Of a stretch of DNA of 64,000 bases, positions 44,601 to 59,600 are shown piece by piece. The notes under the pieces were generated by a model. It saw only the letters and a program-made list of their open reading frames with translations, ran no database searches and had not been told where the DNA came from. Origin of the DNA: Bolinopsis microptera (lineage: Eukaryota > Ctenophora > Tentaculata > Lobata > Bolinopsidae); contig NC_087082.1 in the NCBI RefSeq assembly GCF_026151205.1, positions 8,626,901 through 8,690,900 of the forward strand, written 5' to 3'. How positions within the stretch are numbered: position 1 is the stretch's first letter; every line of letters begins with the position of its first letter. Both the position numbers and the translations under genes were made by a program.

Positions 44601-47600
44601 TGCAGTGGCCTAGACTACTGGGAACGTCTCACAAAACTCAATATCATATCCTTGCAGAGACGTCAAGAAAGGTACATCTTGATCAAATAAAAACCGAAAG
44701 TTCTGGAGCTGGATAATGACGGTCAGCTGCTAATTCTGGAACAATGTTAATAAATGAAATACAAAACTGACGAACTGATATCTTCAGTACAGTCAGTAAC
44801 CTGTGTTTAACTGTTAACTGTTTATAGCTGTGTTTAAAAGGTGGTTTCAACTGAAATTGTCTGAACTGTGAAACACTAATTAGATTGCATTGTTGTGTTC
44901 TAAGCTCAATCTAGCCATGAACCATACAGTGAACCAATACCATTTGCATTTAAATGAGACCTTTAGACTCGTCAGTTCAGGGGTGTTGTCAGTTCAGGAG
45001 TCAATGAGCAAAGACAATAGGACCAATCTAAGCTCGACAATTTCAAACGTCACGTGACATTACGTGACGTCATGTTAGGATCAAGAGTTGGAGGACGGTA
45101 TTTGGTTCGTCTCTTAGGACTCATTACTGATCTGTTTTGGAGACAGGGACTACCTAAATCATAGAGACGTTTTGGTTGTACAGCAAAATACATTTAAGTG
45201 AAGCCATCACGCTACAAAGCTGACAGAGAAGGAAATGGAAGAGAAAGTGGTAACTTGGTAGTGGAGACTTCTGGTTAACTTCCCAGCTTGATATCTAATT
45301 TGAATGTAAACAATTAACAAAAGCTATGATTAGATATTGTTTATCTGTGATTAGATATTGTTTATCTTCCCTCAATTCATATTAGAAAGATAACAATGCA
45401 ACTCTATTTAATCAATGCCACAATATAATAAAACGACGCCCTGTCGAACGTAAATAAATCCTTAAACGCAACAATAATGGTATGTTGAGACTTCTCGATA
45501 TATTCCTAATTAGGTCGCACTAACCATGAGAGAATAAGCAAATAAAATGTTTAATCCGAAGTCAAAAACGCTGTTGGTTCAAAATATGCTCTGAACCTAG
45601 AACCTGTGGTTGGTCCGGGTGGCACCACTGTTTTACATACCGGAGATTGGCTGGTATTAAAGTATGGTAACGATAGTACTGGCGTTATTAAAGCACAATT
45701 ACGATAGGACTGCAGAGTGCAGGTGTTCTAGGCCTCAGGACGTGTTCTAGGCCTCAGGACGTGTTCTAGGCCTCATACGATAGTACAGTATCAGTCTTAT
45801 ATTAAAATATTAAGTTCACAGTTTTAGTCGAATATTTGCCTACACGACTGATGTTAACACTAACGACCAGTCTGGTGATAGCAAGGTTTTAACCAGAATA
45901 TATTATAGCCAACATCTACCCAGGTGGTAGTTATTAGAAGGTGGGAAAGGGTAGTTCATGTTTTACTAAAATATTATGGTTGTTTCAGGCAGCTGAAGAT
46001 TGTTCAAGTTGTAGGAGCATTGGTACAGAATAGCACAACTATAGAACCGGAGACACAACTGGGTGAGTATTAACTTTTTCTTAATCAATAAACTTTCAAA
46101 ATATTATACAAATACATAATTTTATTTCAAAGAAAATTCGCCGAATGACCTTACATGCCTTGACAAGTGGCCGAGTGTAAAAAAAATAAGGGACACCGAA
46201 ACACTGTTTCACAATATACTGAGACTTAAGTGAAACTAGTTCTACTGTCGAAACAAATATCTGTCTATAATTGTAATAAGACGAAAGAACAAACACATTT
46301 CACATTTAAAGGGCAGGTAACGACACAAAGGTGGATATCACGTGACTGCTTTATAAAGGACCTATTCTCTATAGTGATCATATCTCCCCTGGCCCTTTGT
46401 ATTTGTCAGACAACTTATCTCTCCCCTTTCTATTTGTCCGACAACTTATCTTCGAGCCAACTCTACATTTGTCAGTTTAATGTTACTTTATATTAGAAGC
46501 ATTGATATTGAGTGCCCCATTTTGCTATTGACGGAGAAAGTTATTATGTTCGTTTAACAGAACAGACAGTGCGATTCAAGGAACTGCCTCTACAAAGATA
46601 TGACAACGTCTGAGGGATCTAATAATATAAGGGATCTTAGATACTTAGCTGGCTCTTCCTCGCTGATATTTTAACCTAACCAAAATAAAATAAATAAAAC
46701 AACTCTCTCCTGCGGTAAGCGGAAAGCCGTGAAAATAGAACAACACCATTACTTATTTTAACCCGGCCCGAAATAAAATAAATAGAACAATACCATTACC
46801 AACTTGTAACTACTCTCTTTAAAAACATAAGCCACTGTGAGTTTAGATGTTTTACACTAAGGTTTCTTTAAAGTGTGAGAAATGTCAATTTCAATTTTCA
46901 ATTTACAGCTTCTACACTGACCACAACAACACTATTATTGACTACTCTCCGTGGCAATCCCCGTATTCAGATTTCAGGTGAATGTGTTACAATACTGACG
47001 GACGTGTTACAGGTGAATGTGTTACAATGCTGACGGACGTGTTACAGGTGAATGTGTTACAATACTGACGGACGTGTTACAGGTGAATGTGTTACAATGC
47101 TGACGGACATGTTACAGGTGAATGTGTTACAATACTGACGGACATGTTACAGGTGAATGTGTTACAATGCTGACGGACGTGTTACAGGTGAATGTGTTAC
47201 AATACTGACGGACATGTTACAGGTGAATGTGTTACAATACTGACGGACGTGTTACAGGTGAATGTGTTACAATACTGACGGACGTGTTACAGGTGAATGT
47301 ATTACAATACTTAATGCTGACGGACATGTTACAGGTGAATGTGTTACAATACTGACGGACATGTTACAGGTGAATGTGTTCTTTTTATCTCAACACTTAT
47401 TTTACTTCGGACATTCCAACAGCCACATTGTTACACAAGTGTGTAACCAGCCAATTACAGGAAGCCAAAGGATTCAATTATACATTAGGCAAGTGACGGT
47501 TAAGGTAGTATGTACCATACTTTCTTCGCCCGAGACTTTGCTGCAATGGGAAGCTCCTCATTTAACCCTCACACCCGATTTCTCGAGTATTTGGCTGAGT

Positions 47601-50600
47601 GGACCGGGGGGCTGCATAGACCACTCAGGATCCTTAGCTGAGCGTCGACGACGCTCACCCCACGGCTAGTGACAGAGTCGGGAATCGAACCTGGTACCTC
47701 AAGTAATGCCAGGCAGATTAACCAACTGAGCCACTAAGCCGTAAGTGCGAGAAGTTTCAATTGAGATTTACAGCTTCTACACTGACCACAACAACACTAT
47801 TATTGACTACTCTCCGTGACTGCTTTATAAAGGACCTATTCTCTATAGTGATCATATCTCCCCTGGCCCTTTGTATTTGTCAGACAACTTATCTCTCCCC
47901 TTTCTATTTGTCCGACAACTTATCTTCGAGCCAACTCTACATTTGTCAGTTTAATGTTACTTTATATTAGAAGCATTGATATTGAGTGCCCCATTTTGCT
48001 ATTGACGGAGAAAGTTATTATGTTCGTTTAACAGAACAGACAGTGCTATTCAAGGAACTGCCTCTACAAAGATATGACAACGTCTGAGGGATCTAATAAT
48101 ATAAGGGATCTTAGATACTTAGCTGGCTCTTCCTCGCTGATATTTTAACCTAACCAAAATACAATACTTAATGCTGACGGACATGTTACAGGTGAATGTG
48201 TTACAATACTGACGGACATGTTACAGGTGAATGTGTTCTTTTTATCTCAACACTTATTTTACTTCGGACATTCCAACAGCCACATTGTTACACAAGTGTG
48301 TAACCAGCCAATTACAGGAAGCCAAAGGATTCAATTATACATTAGGCAAGTGACGGTTAAGGTAGTATGTACCATACTTTCTTCGCCCGAGACTTTGCTG
48401 CAATGGGAAGCTCCTCATTTAACCCTCACACCCGATTTCTCGAGTATTTGGCTGAGTGGACCGGGGGGCTGCATAGACCACTCAGGATCCTTAGCTGAGC
48501 GTCGACGACGCTCACCCCACGGCTAGTGACAGAGTCGGGAATCGAACCTGGTACCTCAAGCAATGCCAGGCAGATTAACCAACTGAGCCACTAAGCCGTA
48601 AGTGCGAGAAGTTTCAATTGAGATTTACAGCTTCTACACTGACCACAACAACACTATTATTGACTACTCTCCGTGGCAATCCCCGTATTCAGATTTCAGG
48701 TGAATGTGTTACAATACTGACGGACGTGTTACAGGTGAATGTGTTACAATGCTGACGGACGTGTTACAGGTGAATGTGTTACAATACTGACGGACGTGTT
48801 ACAGGTGAATGTGTTACAATACTGACGGACGTGTTACAGGTGAATGTGTTACAATACTGACGGACGTGTTACAGGTGAATGTGTTACAATGCTGACGGAC
48901 GTGTTACAGGTGAATGTGTTACAATACTGACGGACGTGTTACAGGTGAATGTATTACAATACTTAATGCTGACGGACGTGTTACAGGTGAATGTATTACA
49001 ATACTTAATGCTGACGGACATGTTACAGGTGAATGTGTTACAATACTGACGGACATGTTACAGGTGAATGTGTTCTTTTTATCTCAACACTTATTTTACT
49101 TCGGACATTCCAACAGCCACATTGTTACACAAGTGTGTAACCAGCCAATTACAGGAAGCCAAAGGATTCAATTATACATTAGGCAAGTGACGGTTAAGGT
49201 AGTATGTACCATACTTTCTTCGCCCGAGACTTTGCTGCAATGGGAAGCTCCTCATTTAACCCTCACACCCGATTTCTCGAGTATTTGGCTGAGTGGACCG
49301 GGGGGCTGCATAGACCACTCAGGATCCTTAGCTGAGCGTCGACGACGCTCACCCCACGGCTAGTGACAGAGTCGGGAATCGAACCTGGTACCTCAAGCAA
49401 TGCCAGGCAGATTAACCAACTGAGCCACTAAGCCGTAAGTGCGAGAAGTTTCAATTGAGATTTACAGCTTCTACACTGACCACAACAACACTATTATTGA
49501 CTACTCTCCGTGGCAATCCCCGTATTCAGATTTCAGGTGAATGTGTTACAATACTGACGGACGTGTTACAGGTGAATGTGTTACAATACTGACGGACATG
49601 TTACAGGTGAATGTGTTACAATACTGTCGGACGTGTTACAGGTGAATGTGTTACAATACTGACGGACGTGTTACAGGTGAATGTGTTACAATACTGACGG
49701 ACATGTTACAGGTGAATGTGTTACAATACTGACGGACATGTTACAGGTGAATGTGTTACAATACTGACGGACGTGTTACAGGTGAATGTGTTACAATACT
49801 GACGGACGTGTTACAGGTGAATGTGTTACAATACTGACGGACATGTTACAGGTGAATGTGTTACAATACTGACGGACATGTTACAGGTGAATGTGTTACA
49901 ATACTGACGGACGTGTTACAGGTGAATGTGTTACAATACTGACGGACATGTTACAGGTGAATGTGTTACAATACTGACGGACGTGTTACAGGTGAATGTG
50001 TTACAATACTGACGGACGTCCTAAGAGACAGTTCCAGATCCCCTTCAGTGAGACTCTATACTCTAGCTTCTTTAGGGGAACTTATCTTCTACATCGCCAG
50101 TCAGGTAAGTACATTACAATGTGATATGAAACAGTTTTACTTCCAATTGTGTGGTGATAACCCGAAATTCTGATACTGAATACTGAATACTGAATACTGA
50201 ATACTGAATACTGAATACTGAAGAGAAACTACACCCTCCTTACACCCCCATGTTCAGGTGTTCGCACAATACTTTAAATACTTAATAATTTCCCCTCCAC
50301 TACCAGGAAGAAACAGACGGAGTTAACAGTAACTGGAGTATCCCAGCCAGCACCTTCGTGTGTATAACACGGTGTCTACGCGAAGGGGAGGAGTTTCACA
50401 CTCAACTATGCGCTGCTAAAATAGTGGAGAACGTTTGTAGTGTCAACAGTCAGTATAATAAACAGTTATCTCAAGGTTAGTACTAGTGAATGGTTATTAT
50501 AATGTTTCGAGGATCCCGGCCCTTTGGTTCAGTTATATTTCGTTAATAATTCAGTTTATAATGGCCATTAAAATTAATAAATCAGGTATAATGGCTGCTT

Positions 50601-53600
50601 TCTTAATATGATAGCTATATAATTGATTATTCAGCTGATGATAGTTCATTAGTTAATGATTCAGCTAGAGTAACTATTTAAATAATTCAGTTTATTAAAA
50701 CTATTTGATTAATAATTAAATGAATAATGACAATTGAATTAATAATCCACGTACAATAGCCGCTTACTTGATCATTCAGTTAGTTATGACTATTTAGTTA
50801 ATAATTTAGTAAATAATAGCTATTTTGTTAATCATTCAGTTATAATAGCTACAAAGTTCATAGTTTACCTCACCACCAGTATCCACGTTACATAATTCAA
50901 ATAGTTGCTTTACCAATCAGATGCGATAGCGCTGTCACTGTGGAAGCTTCAGATGAAGCAAGCAGCTACAGACTCAGCCTACATAACCTATGTACGAGCT
51001 CTGACCAACATGACCGCATACCAACCTACCCTACTGACCCACGTCATATCAAAGATAGGACTTGTCAACGTTCTCGACAACCTCAACAAGTCTCAGCCTT
51101 ACATACAGGTTTTTCTCAATTGAGAAGATCTATATTTTCTATAATTTGCATAATAACTGTCAGTAAAACACCTAATTTTTGTTACAAAATTAGTCAAAAC
51201 ATTAAATCAATTTTCAGATATAATACATACAAAAACATCCGTATAAAAACCTATATAATATTCCTAAATAAAGTAATAAGCCCGTTGCTTAGTTCTGGCG
51301 GAATCAGAAGAAGGTTTGCAGGACAGCTTCCTCTTCAAACTCAGAGTAAAGAACTTCAGCAAGGACACAGCCTTCTTCTCAGCTCTATTCCTCTGAACCC
51401 CAATAGAACGTCTCCCTCTGCTGGGTTTACTAAACTCCTTTCTGCTGACAGTATCTCTCTCCAGACTACCCGCACTGCTCTGTATTCTGATCAGGAAGGG
51501 ACGGAAAGAGGGCGTCTTCTCAAGAGGAGCACTCTTCCTCCTCTTCTTGGAGTCCAGGGAGAGGTTGTGTAGTTTTAGTTGGGGAGGTCTAGCAGGGAGA
51601 GTAGGCATTGACACGTGGTGAGTCTTCTTGGGAGTAGACATTGAGGTGGGGTTAAAGGAGTTAGGATTGAAGGGGTTGATGTTGGTGGGTTCTCTGATGT
51701 AGAACGAGAACACGCTCTGTAAGATATCATGAGGAGAGGAAGGGTCTGAAATCGGATAGTCTGAAGGGAACATTCCGGATAGTTGACTGTTGTGCAGGTT
51801 AGTTTGTGTGAGGTAGAGAGTGAGGGGTAGTTGCTGGAGCTAAGGTAGTTGTAGTAAGAAGATGTGATAGTATCAAGCAGGTGTTGGTGAAGAGTAGCTA
51901 GCAATTATTAGATTAACAGTATGATATGAAACCTGCCTTATATACCACCCCATTTGATGAGATCACGTGATGAAACGAGGACTTATCAGATTTCAGGACG
52001 GGTCAGATGATCAGCAGTCCTTAGCTCTGTGCAGGTTAATGAGAGTTGGTGACTGGTCGGATGTGTCACGTGATATCAGCTAGTTATAGCACGTGATCTG
52101 ATACAACCATGTGATATATAGCGAATACTAACTTACACATTTATTAAAAATTGTTTATCCATTAAATTTGACCGGTATTAGAAAATGAAAATCTTGGTGA
52201 TTTTCATGGCGAAATGGTTCCAGAATCCTAAGGGATATGCACCCCACCCGGACCGGGTGGCGCTCGGCCTGTTACTCCGCAACATCTGCATGCTTATAAA
52301 AAGTATAAAGACTGGTGTCCCCAGGTTGTATGGAATATGATAAAATACGCCATCACTGACCGGTAAATTGAGCGGCCATCCACAAAAGAAAAGCGGCCGC
52401 ATTTCTTTGTATTCCTACACATGCGTGGTGAAATTGTAAATTCTGGATAATATATCCAACTATATGAAAGTTGTTACTTGGCCCTGAACATCGTTCCCTT
52501 TACATTTGAAACCATGTTATTGTTGAATGTTGATAGGTTGCGTAGATATTAATTATGGAAATGTTATGCTCCGGTTATTTTCATCTTTTATGGGTTTGTT
52601 AGTGTCCCTAGGCCGCTATACACTCCGATATCTCAAGCTCAAACTTCTTTTTAGAAAAAAATTTGAATAGTTTATTAATACAATGACTATTCATTTTGTA
52701 GAAAAAAGAAAATGAAATACAAATCATGAGAATCACATATATAGTTGCATGAAAAGCACTAATATGTACAAATCATGAGAATTACATGTATGTAATTTAT
52801 AAACACACGCTTAATATAACAATTATGTAACTGGTAGTTATGTAGGGCTCTTATGTATTTATTTGGTATGCCATAAGGATCGGAATCTGACAAGAAAAAT
52901 TGTGATCACAGATCATGGAGACGAATTTATTTGGAAATTGGAAACAAATTATGACAGTCAACCGATAAAGGAAATATATACTAATATTCAGACAGTTAAT
53001 TTAAGGATATAATAGCAAATATATTATCTCCTTTAAGTTGCCACAAAATAGACATGAATTCGAATCTCAATCGAACGAATATCATTATTGCCGATAATCT
53101 TAACAATCACTTTTTTTTCTTTTAAAAATTCTAAAAATTTTAAAAATCATTCATCTTAATCAAATTTGCCCCCTAGGCATTTTATAGTTCATCGATCCTT
53201 TTTACCGATCACCTAAAATAGAAATGAATTCGAATATCAATGGAACGAATATCATTTTGGTCAATCTTCTTAACAATCACATTTTTGTTTATTTTTTCCC
53301 TTTTTTTATTTAAAAAAAATGTAAAAACAATCATCTTAATCAAATTTGCTCCAGTACAGGCTTTTCATTGTTCATCGATCATTTTAACTAATCAATAATC
53401 ATCTTAAATCGATACTTTTTTTACTTTTTGTAAATGTTTAAAACCAATCATCTTAATCAATTTTGCCCCACGCAGCACGTAGAGCGGCCCGTGACGTGAG
53501 ACAAAATCGATAATTTTAATCACTCATTTTAATCATTGAAAATCTAAATATTCGCCCAAATCAGAGTTATATTTATAAAACGAAAATAATCACTTAATGT

Positions 53601-56600
53601 GGGAAGAGGATGGAGATCAAATGTATAAAGTAGTTCTGATCAGATTTCTGTATAATGTATATTCCCTTGTCTTCTTTGAGCCAGATACAAAATTTTGCCG
53701 AGTATGTACTATGTAGGGAGTTCTGATCCGATCTCTGTATATCCTCGTCTTCTTTGAGCCAGATGACGAACTTTTTCATAGATGGTGAGTGGTAGAAGGA
53801 GAACTTTTGCTATGTAGTTTCTGTACCTTGCTCTCATTTCCGGTTTACGTAGGATCAGGATGGTTGGGAACAGTGCTGCGTTCATCAGAGGAAGTGTGAA
53901 TTGTAACATTACCAGAATGGGTATTGGCAATACAGGAGCAATATACAGTATCAAGGGGTATGTCACAATATAGTACAAAGAGACGCTACACAAGTACAGT
54001 AACGAGATTAGAAACACTGTTAAGTTAACTTGGTTTGCAGTGTTCAGCTGTGGGTTTTCGTGACTTCCAAATGTTTTCTTTATATAGATCATCTAAAGAA
54101 CCATGCATACAAGCACGATCAAGCAAGGCAGACCAAACTGAACTAAAGGCACAGCTATGCCCATGATATCAAACACATGAGGTTTGCTGCGCCATGAGAC
54201 AATGCAAAGTAACGCATCATCAACCTTAGTACAAGAGATGTTGTGCCTCTCCAATTGTTTCTATTACAGTGATAACGTTCCATGGACCCACAGTCCATAC
54301 CAACACCACATTTTGGGCTATGATTAATACTAGTTATGACATCATTCCACTCCCAAACATCAATAATGCACACGACCAGGAGAATGGACGGGTAAATGAA
54401 GAGGACTATTTTCAAAAGTCGGTTATTCTGCGTGTAAAATGGACGCATTATGTTAATAGTCTTCACAACCGTTAGCACAAGAACACAAAACGTCGAAGTA
54501 ACGTAGCAGAGTACACCAAACTTTTGGCAGACCAGAAATGTCCAAGGATGCATCATCATAGAAGGGTCCTTCAAGCACAGTAGTGATATTGAGCCTCGTC
54601 CTATCTCAAAACACGCACTTCCAATGTCCACAGCACCAATCAGAATGAAGAATCGGCAAGAAATCCCTCTCCAGTCCTTTTGGTAATCATATATGATCAC
54701 AGAGTTCTGGATCATGATATAAAGAGCAATCGTGATGTTGATTGGGGATATATACTGATAGCCAAAGTAATGACCGTCAAAAACTATGGAGGTACTGGGC
54801 TAGGCGAGTTAGCAGTAGTCATATTATTAGTCCAGATCATTGTTCTGCAGCGTAACTTTACGAGGATTTGGAGGAAACGAACTAACTATACGATCCCGAA
54901 ATGAACTGCGGAAAAATACTAGGAAACTTGCTCTTTTGTATCAAATTATCTCTGACGAAGATAATGCACTGTGAGAATCTTACTTATAGTAGCTACAGTG
55001 ACTTTTGGATTGTTGCGACTTTATTTCCTATTTTTAAACTTTACCAATATTTGTATCCTAAAAACTTGATGTTCTTATTAGGAACTAATGCACCATGGGA
55101 ATTTCACTTATAGTAGAGTAGTAGCTACAATGAGTTCTGGATTCTCGTGATTTTATTTCCTATTAGTATTATTTATTTTTATTATTTCTAATACAATGGC
55201 TTTAAGAAAAAATGGGTTAAATAGGTCCTCGCTGTTTTACAAAGATCCAATGTTAGCATCTAACGTGAGCGTGAAAGATAATCTAAGCGTTATACTTTTA
55301 CATCTTTTAATTTATTTTAGATATTTGTCCGTCATGCAGGACTGATTAACTCTTTGTGATGTTATTTTACCGTCAAGGAGTTAGAATACAGTTTTATATA
55401 TTATGGGTTGAACAAGTAGTTTATGCAAGGCATATTGTGATTTAACTCTGGACTAAGATGATTTGATTCAGGGTATTAAATTCAGATCCTTATTCTAAAG
55501 TCATCCTTATTCTAAAGTCATCCTTATTCTAAAGTCATCCTTATTCTAAAGTCATCCTTATTCTAAAGTCATCCTTATTCTAAAGTCATCCTTATTCTAA
55601 AGTCATCCTTATTCTAAAGTCATCCTTATTCTAAAGTCATCCTTATTCTAAAGTCATCCTTATTCTAAAGTCATCCTTATCCTAAAGTCATCCTTATTCT
55701 AAAGTCATCCTTATTCTAAAGTCATCCTTATTCTAAAGTCATCCTTATTCTAAAGTCATCCTTATTCTAAAGTCATCCTTATTCTAAAGTCATCCTTATT
55801 CTAAAGTCATCCTTATTCTAAAGTCATCCTTATCCTAAAGTCATCCTTATTCTAAAGTCATCCTTATTCTAAAGTCATCCTTATTCTAAAGTCATTCTTA
55901 TTCTAAAGTCATCCGGATCCTTATTAGGTATCAGACAATTTTGTGACGAAATATTTCAAAAAATCCATTAAATCAATTCACATTATAATATAACAATATG
56001 TACAAAAACATCAAAAAATGAGTCCCAATTAGTTCATTAAATAAAGTAATAAGCTCGTTGCTTGGTTATAGCGGAAGGTTTGCAGGACAGTTTCCTCTTC
56101 AAACTCAGAGTAAAGAACTTCAACAAGGACACAGCCTTCTTCTCAGCTCTAGTCCTCTGAACCCCAATAGAACGTCTCCCTCTGCTGGGTTTACTAAACT
56201 CCTTTCTGCTGACAGTATCTCTCTCCAGACTACCCGCACTGCTCTGTATTCTGATCAGGAAGGGACGGAAAGAGGGCGTCTTCTCAAGAGGAGCACTCTT
56301 CCTCCTCTTCTTGGAGTCCAGGGAGAGGTTGTGTAGTTTTAGTTGGGGAGGTCTAGCAGGGAGAGTAGGCATTGACACGTGGTGAGTCTTCTTGGGAGTA
56401 GACATTGAGGTGGGGTTAAAGGAGTTAGGATTGAAGGGGTTGATGTTGGTGGGTTCTCTGATGTAGAACGAGAACACGCTCTGTAAGATATCATGAGGAG
56501 AGGAAGGGTCTGAAATCGGAGAGTCTGAAGGGAACATTCCGGATAGTTGACTGTTGTGCAGGTTAGTTTGTGTGAGGTAGAGAGTGAGGGGTAGTTGCTG

Positions 56601-59600
56601 GAACTAAGGTAGTTGTAGTAAGAAGATGTGATAGTATCAAGCAGGTGTTGGTGAAGAGTAGCTAGCAATTATTAGATAAACAGTATGATATAATGAGACC
56701 TGCCTTATATACCACCCCATTTGATGAGATCACGTGATGAAACGAGGACTTATCAGATTTCAGGACGGGTCAGATGATCAGCAGTCCTTAGCTCTGTGCA
56801 GGTTAATGAGAGTTGGTGAATGGTTGAGTGTGTCACGTGATATCAGCTAGTTATAGCACGTGATCTGATACAACCACGTGATCTATAGCGAATACTAACT
56901 TACACATTTAATTAAATTAAAATTCGACTGGTATTCGAAAAAGGAAATCTTTGGAATATTTCAAGACGGTAGTAAGGGTTATTTTAAAGTCATCCTTAAG
57001 AATTTCTCTGATACCCCTGTTTAAGAATCTTCATCTAAGGCTATTAATTAACGGCGCGATTAACACTAATTTCCGCTTCATTCCAGAAAGAGATCCTGAA
57101 CTTCGTGATACAAGGACTAACCGTGAATAAACCTAACGCAACATGTAAACGCATACTATCAGACAGAAACCTACTCTCCATTGCTATCACCCTCATGGGC
57201 AACCCTCACTCTTTGTCAAAGTAAGTTTTAAGTTAGGTTAGAATGTTTCTTTGGTAGGTAAGTAGTGTTAAATATATGTAACTACTAACTCTGTTGTAGT
57301 TTAATAATTATCTGGTAAACTATTATTTAAATTATTTTCAACCTTTTCTCTAATTTTATGTTCTTCCGACTTCCCGAGGATGCCTGAATTAGTTTCCATG
57401 TAACCAACTTATGATTTGTTCGGTTTGATACTGTCATTTTGAAACTGTCTAACTATGAAGTGTTTTATTTGAAACTATGTAACATAAGCGAATCTTCTCC
57501 AGGTCGTTTGCTGCCCTTTTGATATCACTGTTACTTGTGGGTAACGATGCTCTTGTAGCTGCTTGTAACCTCAAGTAAGTCACTAACTTTTAAATCTTGC
57601 TTTTAAATCTAGTGCTAGTTGGACAATGATTCGGTTGCTAGTGGGGCAATGATTCGGTTGCTAGTGGGACAATGATTCGGTCTAATGAAATGAAAAATTA
57701 TATTTCTAACCCAATTATAAGCGACAAAGTTTATGTTTAAAACTAACAAGTTGGAGATAAGCAATACCTTTTACTAACGACAGAGCGAACGATTCGTAAA
57801 ATAGGTACAACAGAAACTAGTAATGTATGTGTGAATCAGGCGACACTGTCTTACATTGTATTACTCAGGTTGATACAAACGTTAGACCGGGAACTAAAGA
57901 GGGTGTCAGAAGATTATTCCAGCAAGTGTTTAGCTTATCTCTCTCACGCTCTTCTCTCTTTTATACCTACTTTACTGGGTCAGTTTTCAAATGAGCTATA
58001 TTCAGCTGTATCAGCTATATTCAGCTGTATCAGCTATATTCAGCTGTATCAGCTATATTCAGCTGTATCAGCTATATTTCTGTTATAATTGAGGATTAGA
58101 TATAATTCTTGAAGTTGTCTTCCCATTTTGTTTTGAATTAATTAAAATTTATTGATCCGCTCACTAAGTCGATGGTTACCAGTAGTAACAAGTCAGATAC
58201 CTTGCCAGTTGCCATACCAATTGATATCGAGAACTATCTATCAAATGTATTATGATATCACAACTCTCAGATCAAGTAGAAGTATCACTGAAGAAAGTAG
58301 AAAACAGAAGGAACCCCAACTCCAACCAACTAAAAGATCTGAACAGCTCCCTCAGTTCATTACCCACTATTCTACATTTGCTAACTAGTAGACCACTTTC
58401 CAACCAGGCCCTGGCTGTTGTCAACATGGACCAACTCTGTGATATTCTCAAGATGGTTTATAATTTTAAGATGATAATTTGTTATTTAATTTAGATATTT
58501 AGTAATTTACAACTTAGAAAATTATTAACTTATAAACTGTATCCGAATGCCCTCTGGTAGAGGACACTCTTTCTACTCTAACTATCCTATCCTAGGTACC
58601 AGGGATACAGTCAGGAGATACAGGACTAGGCAGCCCTGGTCTGGTAGAGGACACTCTATCTACTCTACTCTCGCTGTCAGAGATTTGTCTGCCTCATATG
58701 AGTTGTGAACAAGCAGTTCCAACAATTGGCAACCTCTGTAAATGTCAGGTGAGCAGTAGATTTTAGTTTAGTTAGCATTTAAAAGAAGTTCTGAAAGTTA
58801 TAATGTGAAAACAACCTTGTCGAAACTAGTAACGAATTTTAGATGCCATTCTATTGTTTTTAATCTCATAAACTATTTGATCGATTGAATGAAAGTAAAA
58901 TCTTCGAAAAAAAGTCCCATATAATATTGTAAGAGTCTAAGCCTCAATGAATTTCCAGAGGGCACGGTAGTAGTAGTTACAGTCAGCATTTACTGCTGTA
59001 AAGGGTCCTGGCTTTTCTTTCTCCCCTGTTGCTATCACATACCGGCCTGATCTGGCGTGCTCCAAATACACTGAAATAACGACCAGTTTAGTTTATAATA
59101 ATGGACTAGATACAAATATAAAAGATCGTAAACACAATCAAGCTTTCAAGAGGAGGTCATAAAATGCATATAAAAACTATTTATAATTGAATAGCAATGT
59201 ATTAATTTATATTATTATTATCTACCCTCAATCTGTATTAAATAAACTTATTGTATCTATGGATGTATTAAATTGATTATTAACATGAGTCTCAGTAAAT
59301 GAATCACTTACATCCGTTAGCCCAGACCCTAACTTTATAGGTAGCCAGGCCGTAGTAATCCATATCAGCAGCTCTGGTCCCTGAAGCCTCTAACCACCCC
59401 TGATCCTGACACCTCCTGTTTCTGATATCTACTGTGTCTGGGGCCAGCATGTAGCGGCCTGTGTTTGCGTGTTCTATATACCTGCGGGTCGGAAATAGTT
59501 CAGTGTCGTTCAGGAATTTGAACTGTTAACGTCGGAATTCGGCTCAAGATTTGTTTCATATTTCTTTATTAAGACTTTTTCTAAAGGCTTGAATCATCCT

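Larger units (their letters stand above)
46346..49536 (+). repeat. Segmental tandem duplication around ULK4 exon 12 (three full exon copies, one partial)
   Basis: Exon 12 with its acceptor and donor occurs at 46909-46977, 48631-48699 and 49468-49536. A fourth copy, 47774-47818, is cut after CTCTCCGTG and joined to a repeat of 46346-46680 (second copy 47819-48159). Each complete copy is followed by a 35-bp array. Arrays A, the partial one at 48160-48237, and C (48700-49074) run into a SINE copy. The exon is 69 bp with the same phase on both sides, so including one, two or three copies keeps the frame. Confidence 0.9.

Noticed and set aside
47262-49363. Repeated plus-strand ORFs containing VNVFFLSQHLFYFGHSNSHI
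   Set aside because: They read the antisense of the SINE copies. The repetition comes from the segmental duplication.
51575-51904. 109-codon minus-strand ORF overlapping paralogue 1 (and its twin at 56339-56668)
   Set aside because: It lacks an ATG start and is an alternative frame of the same duplicated DNA.
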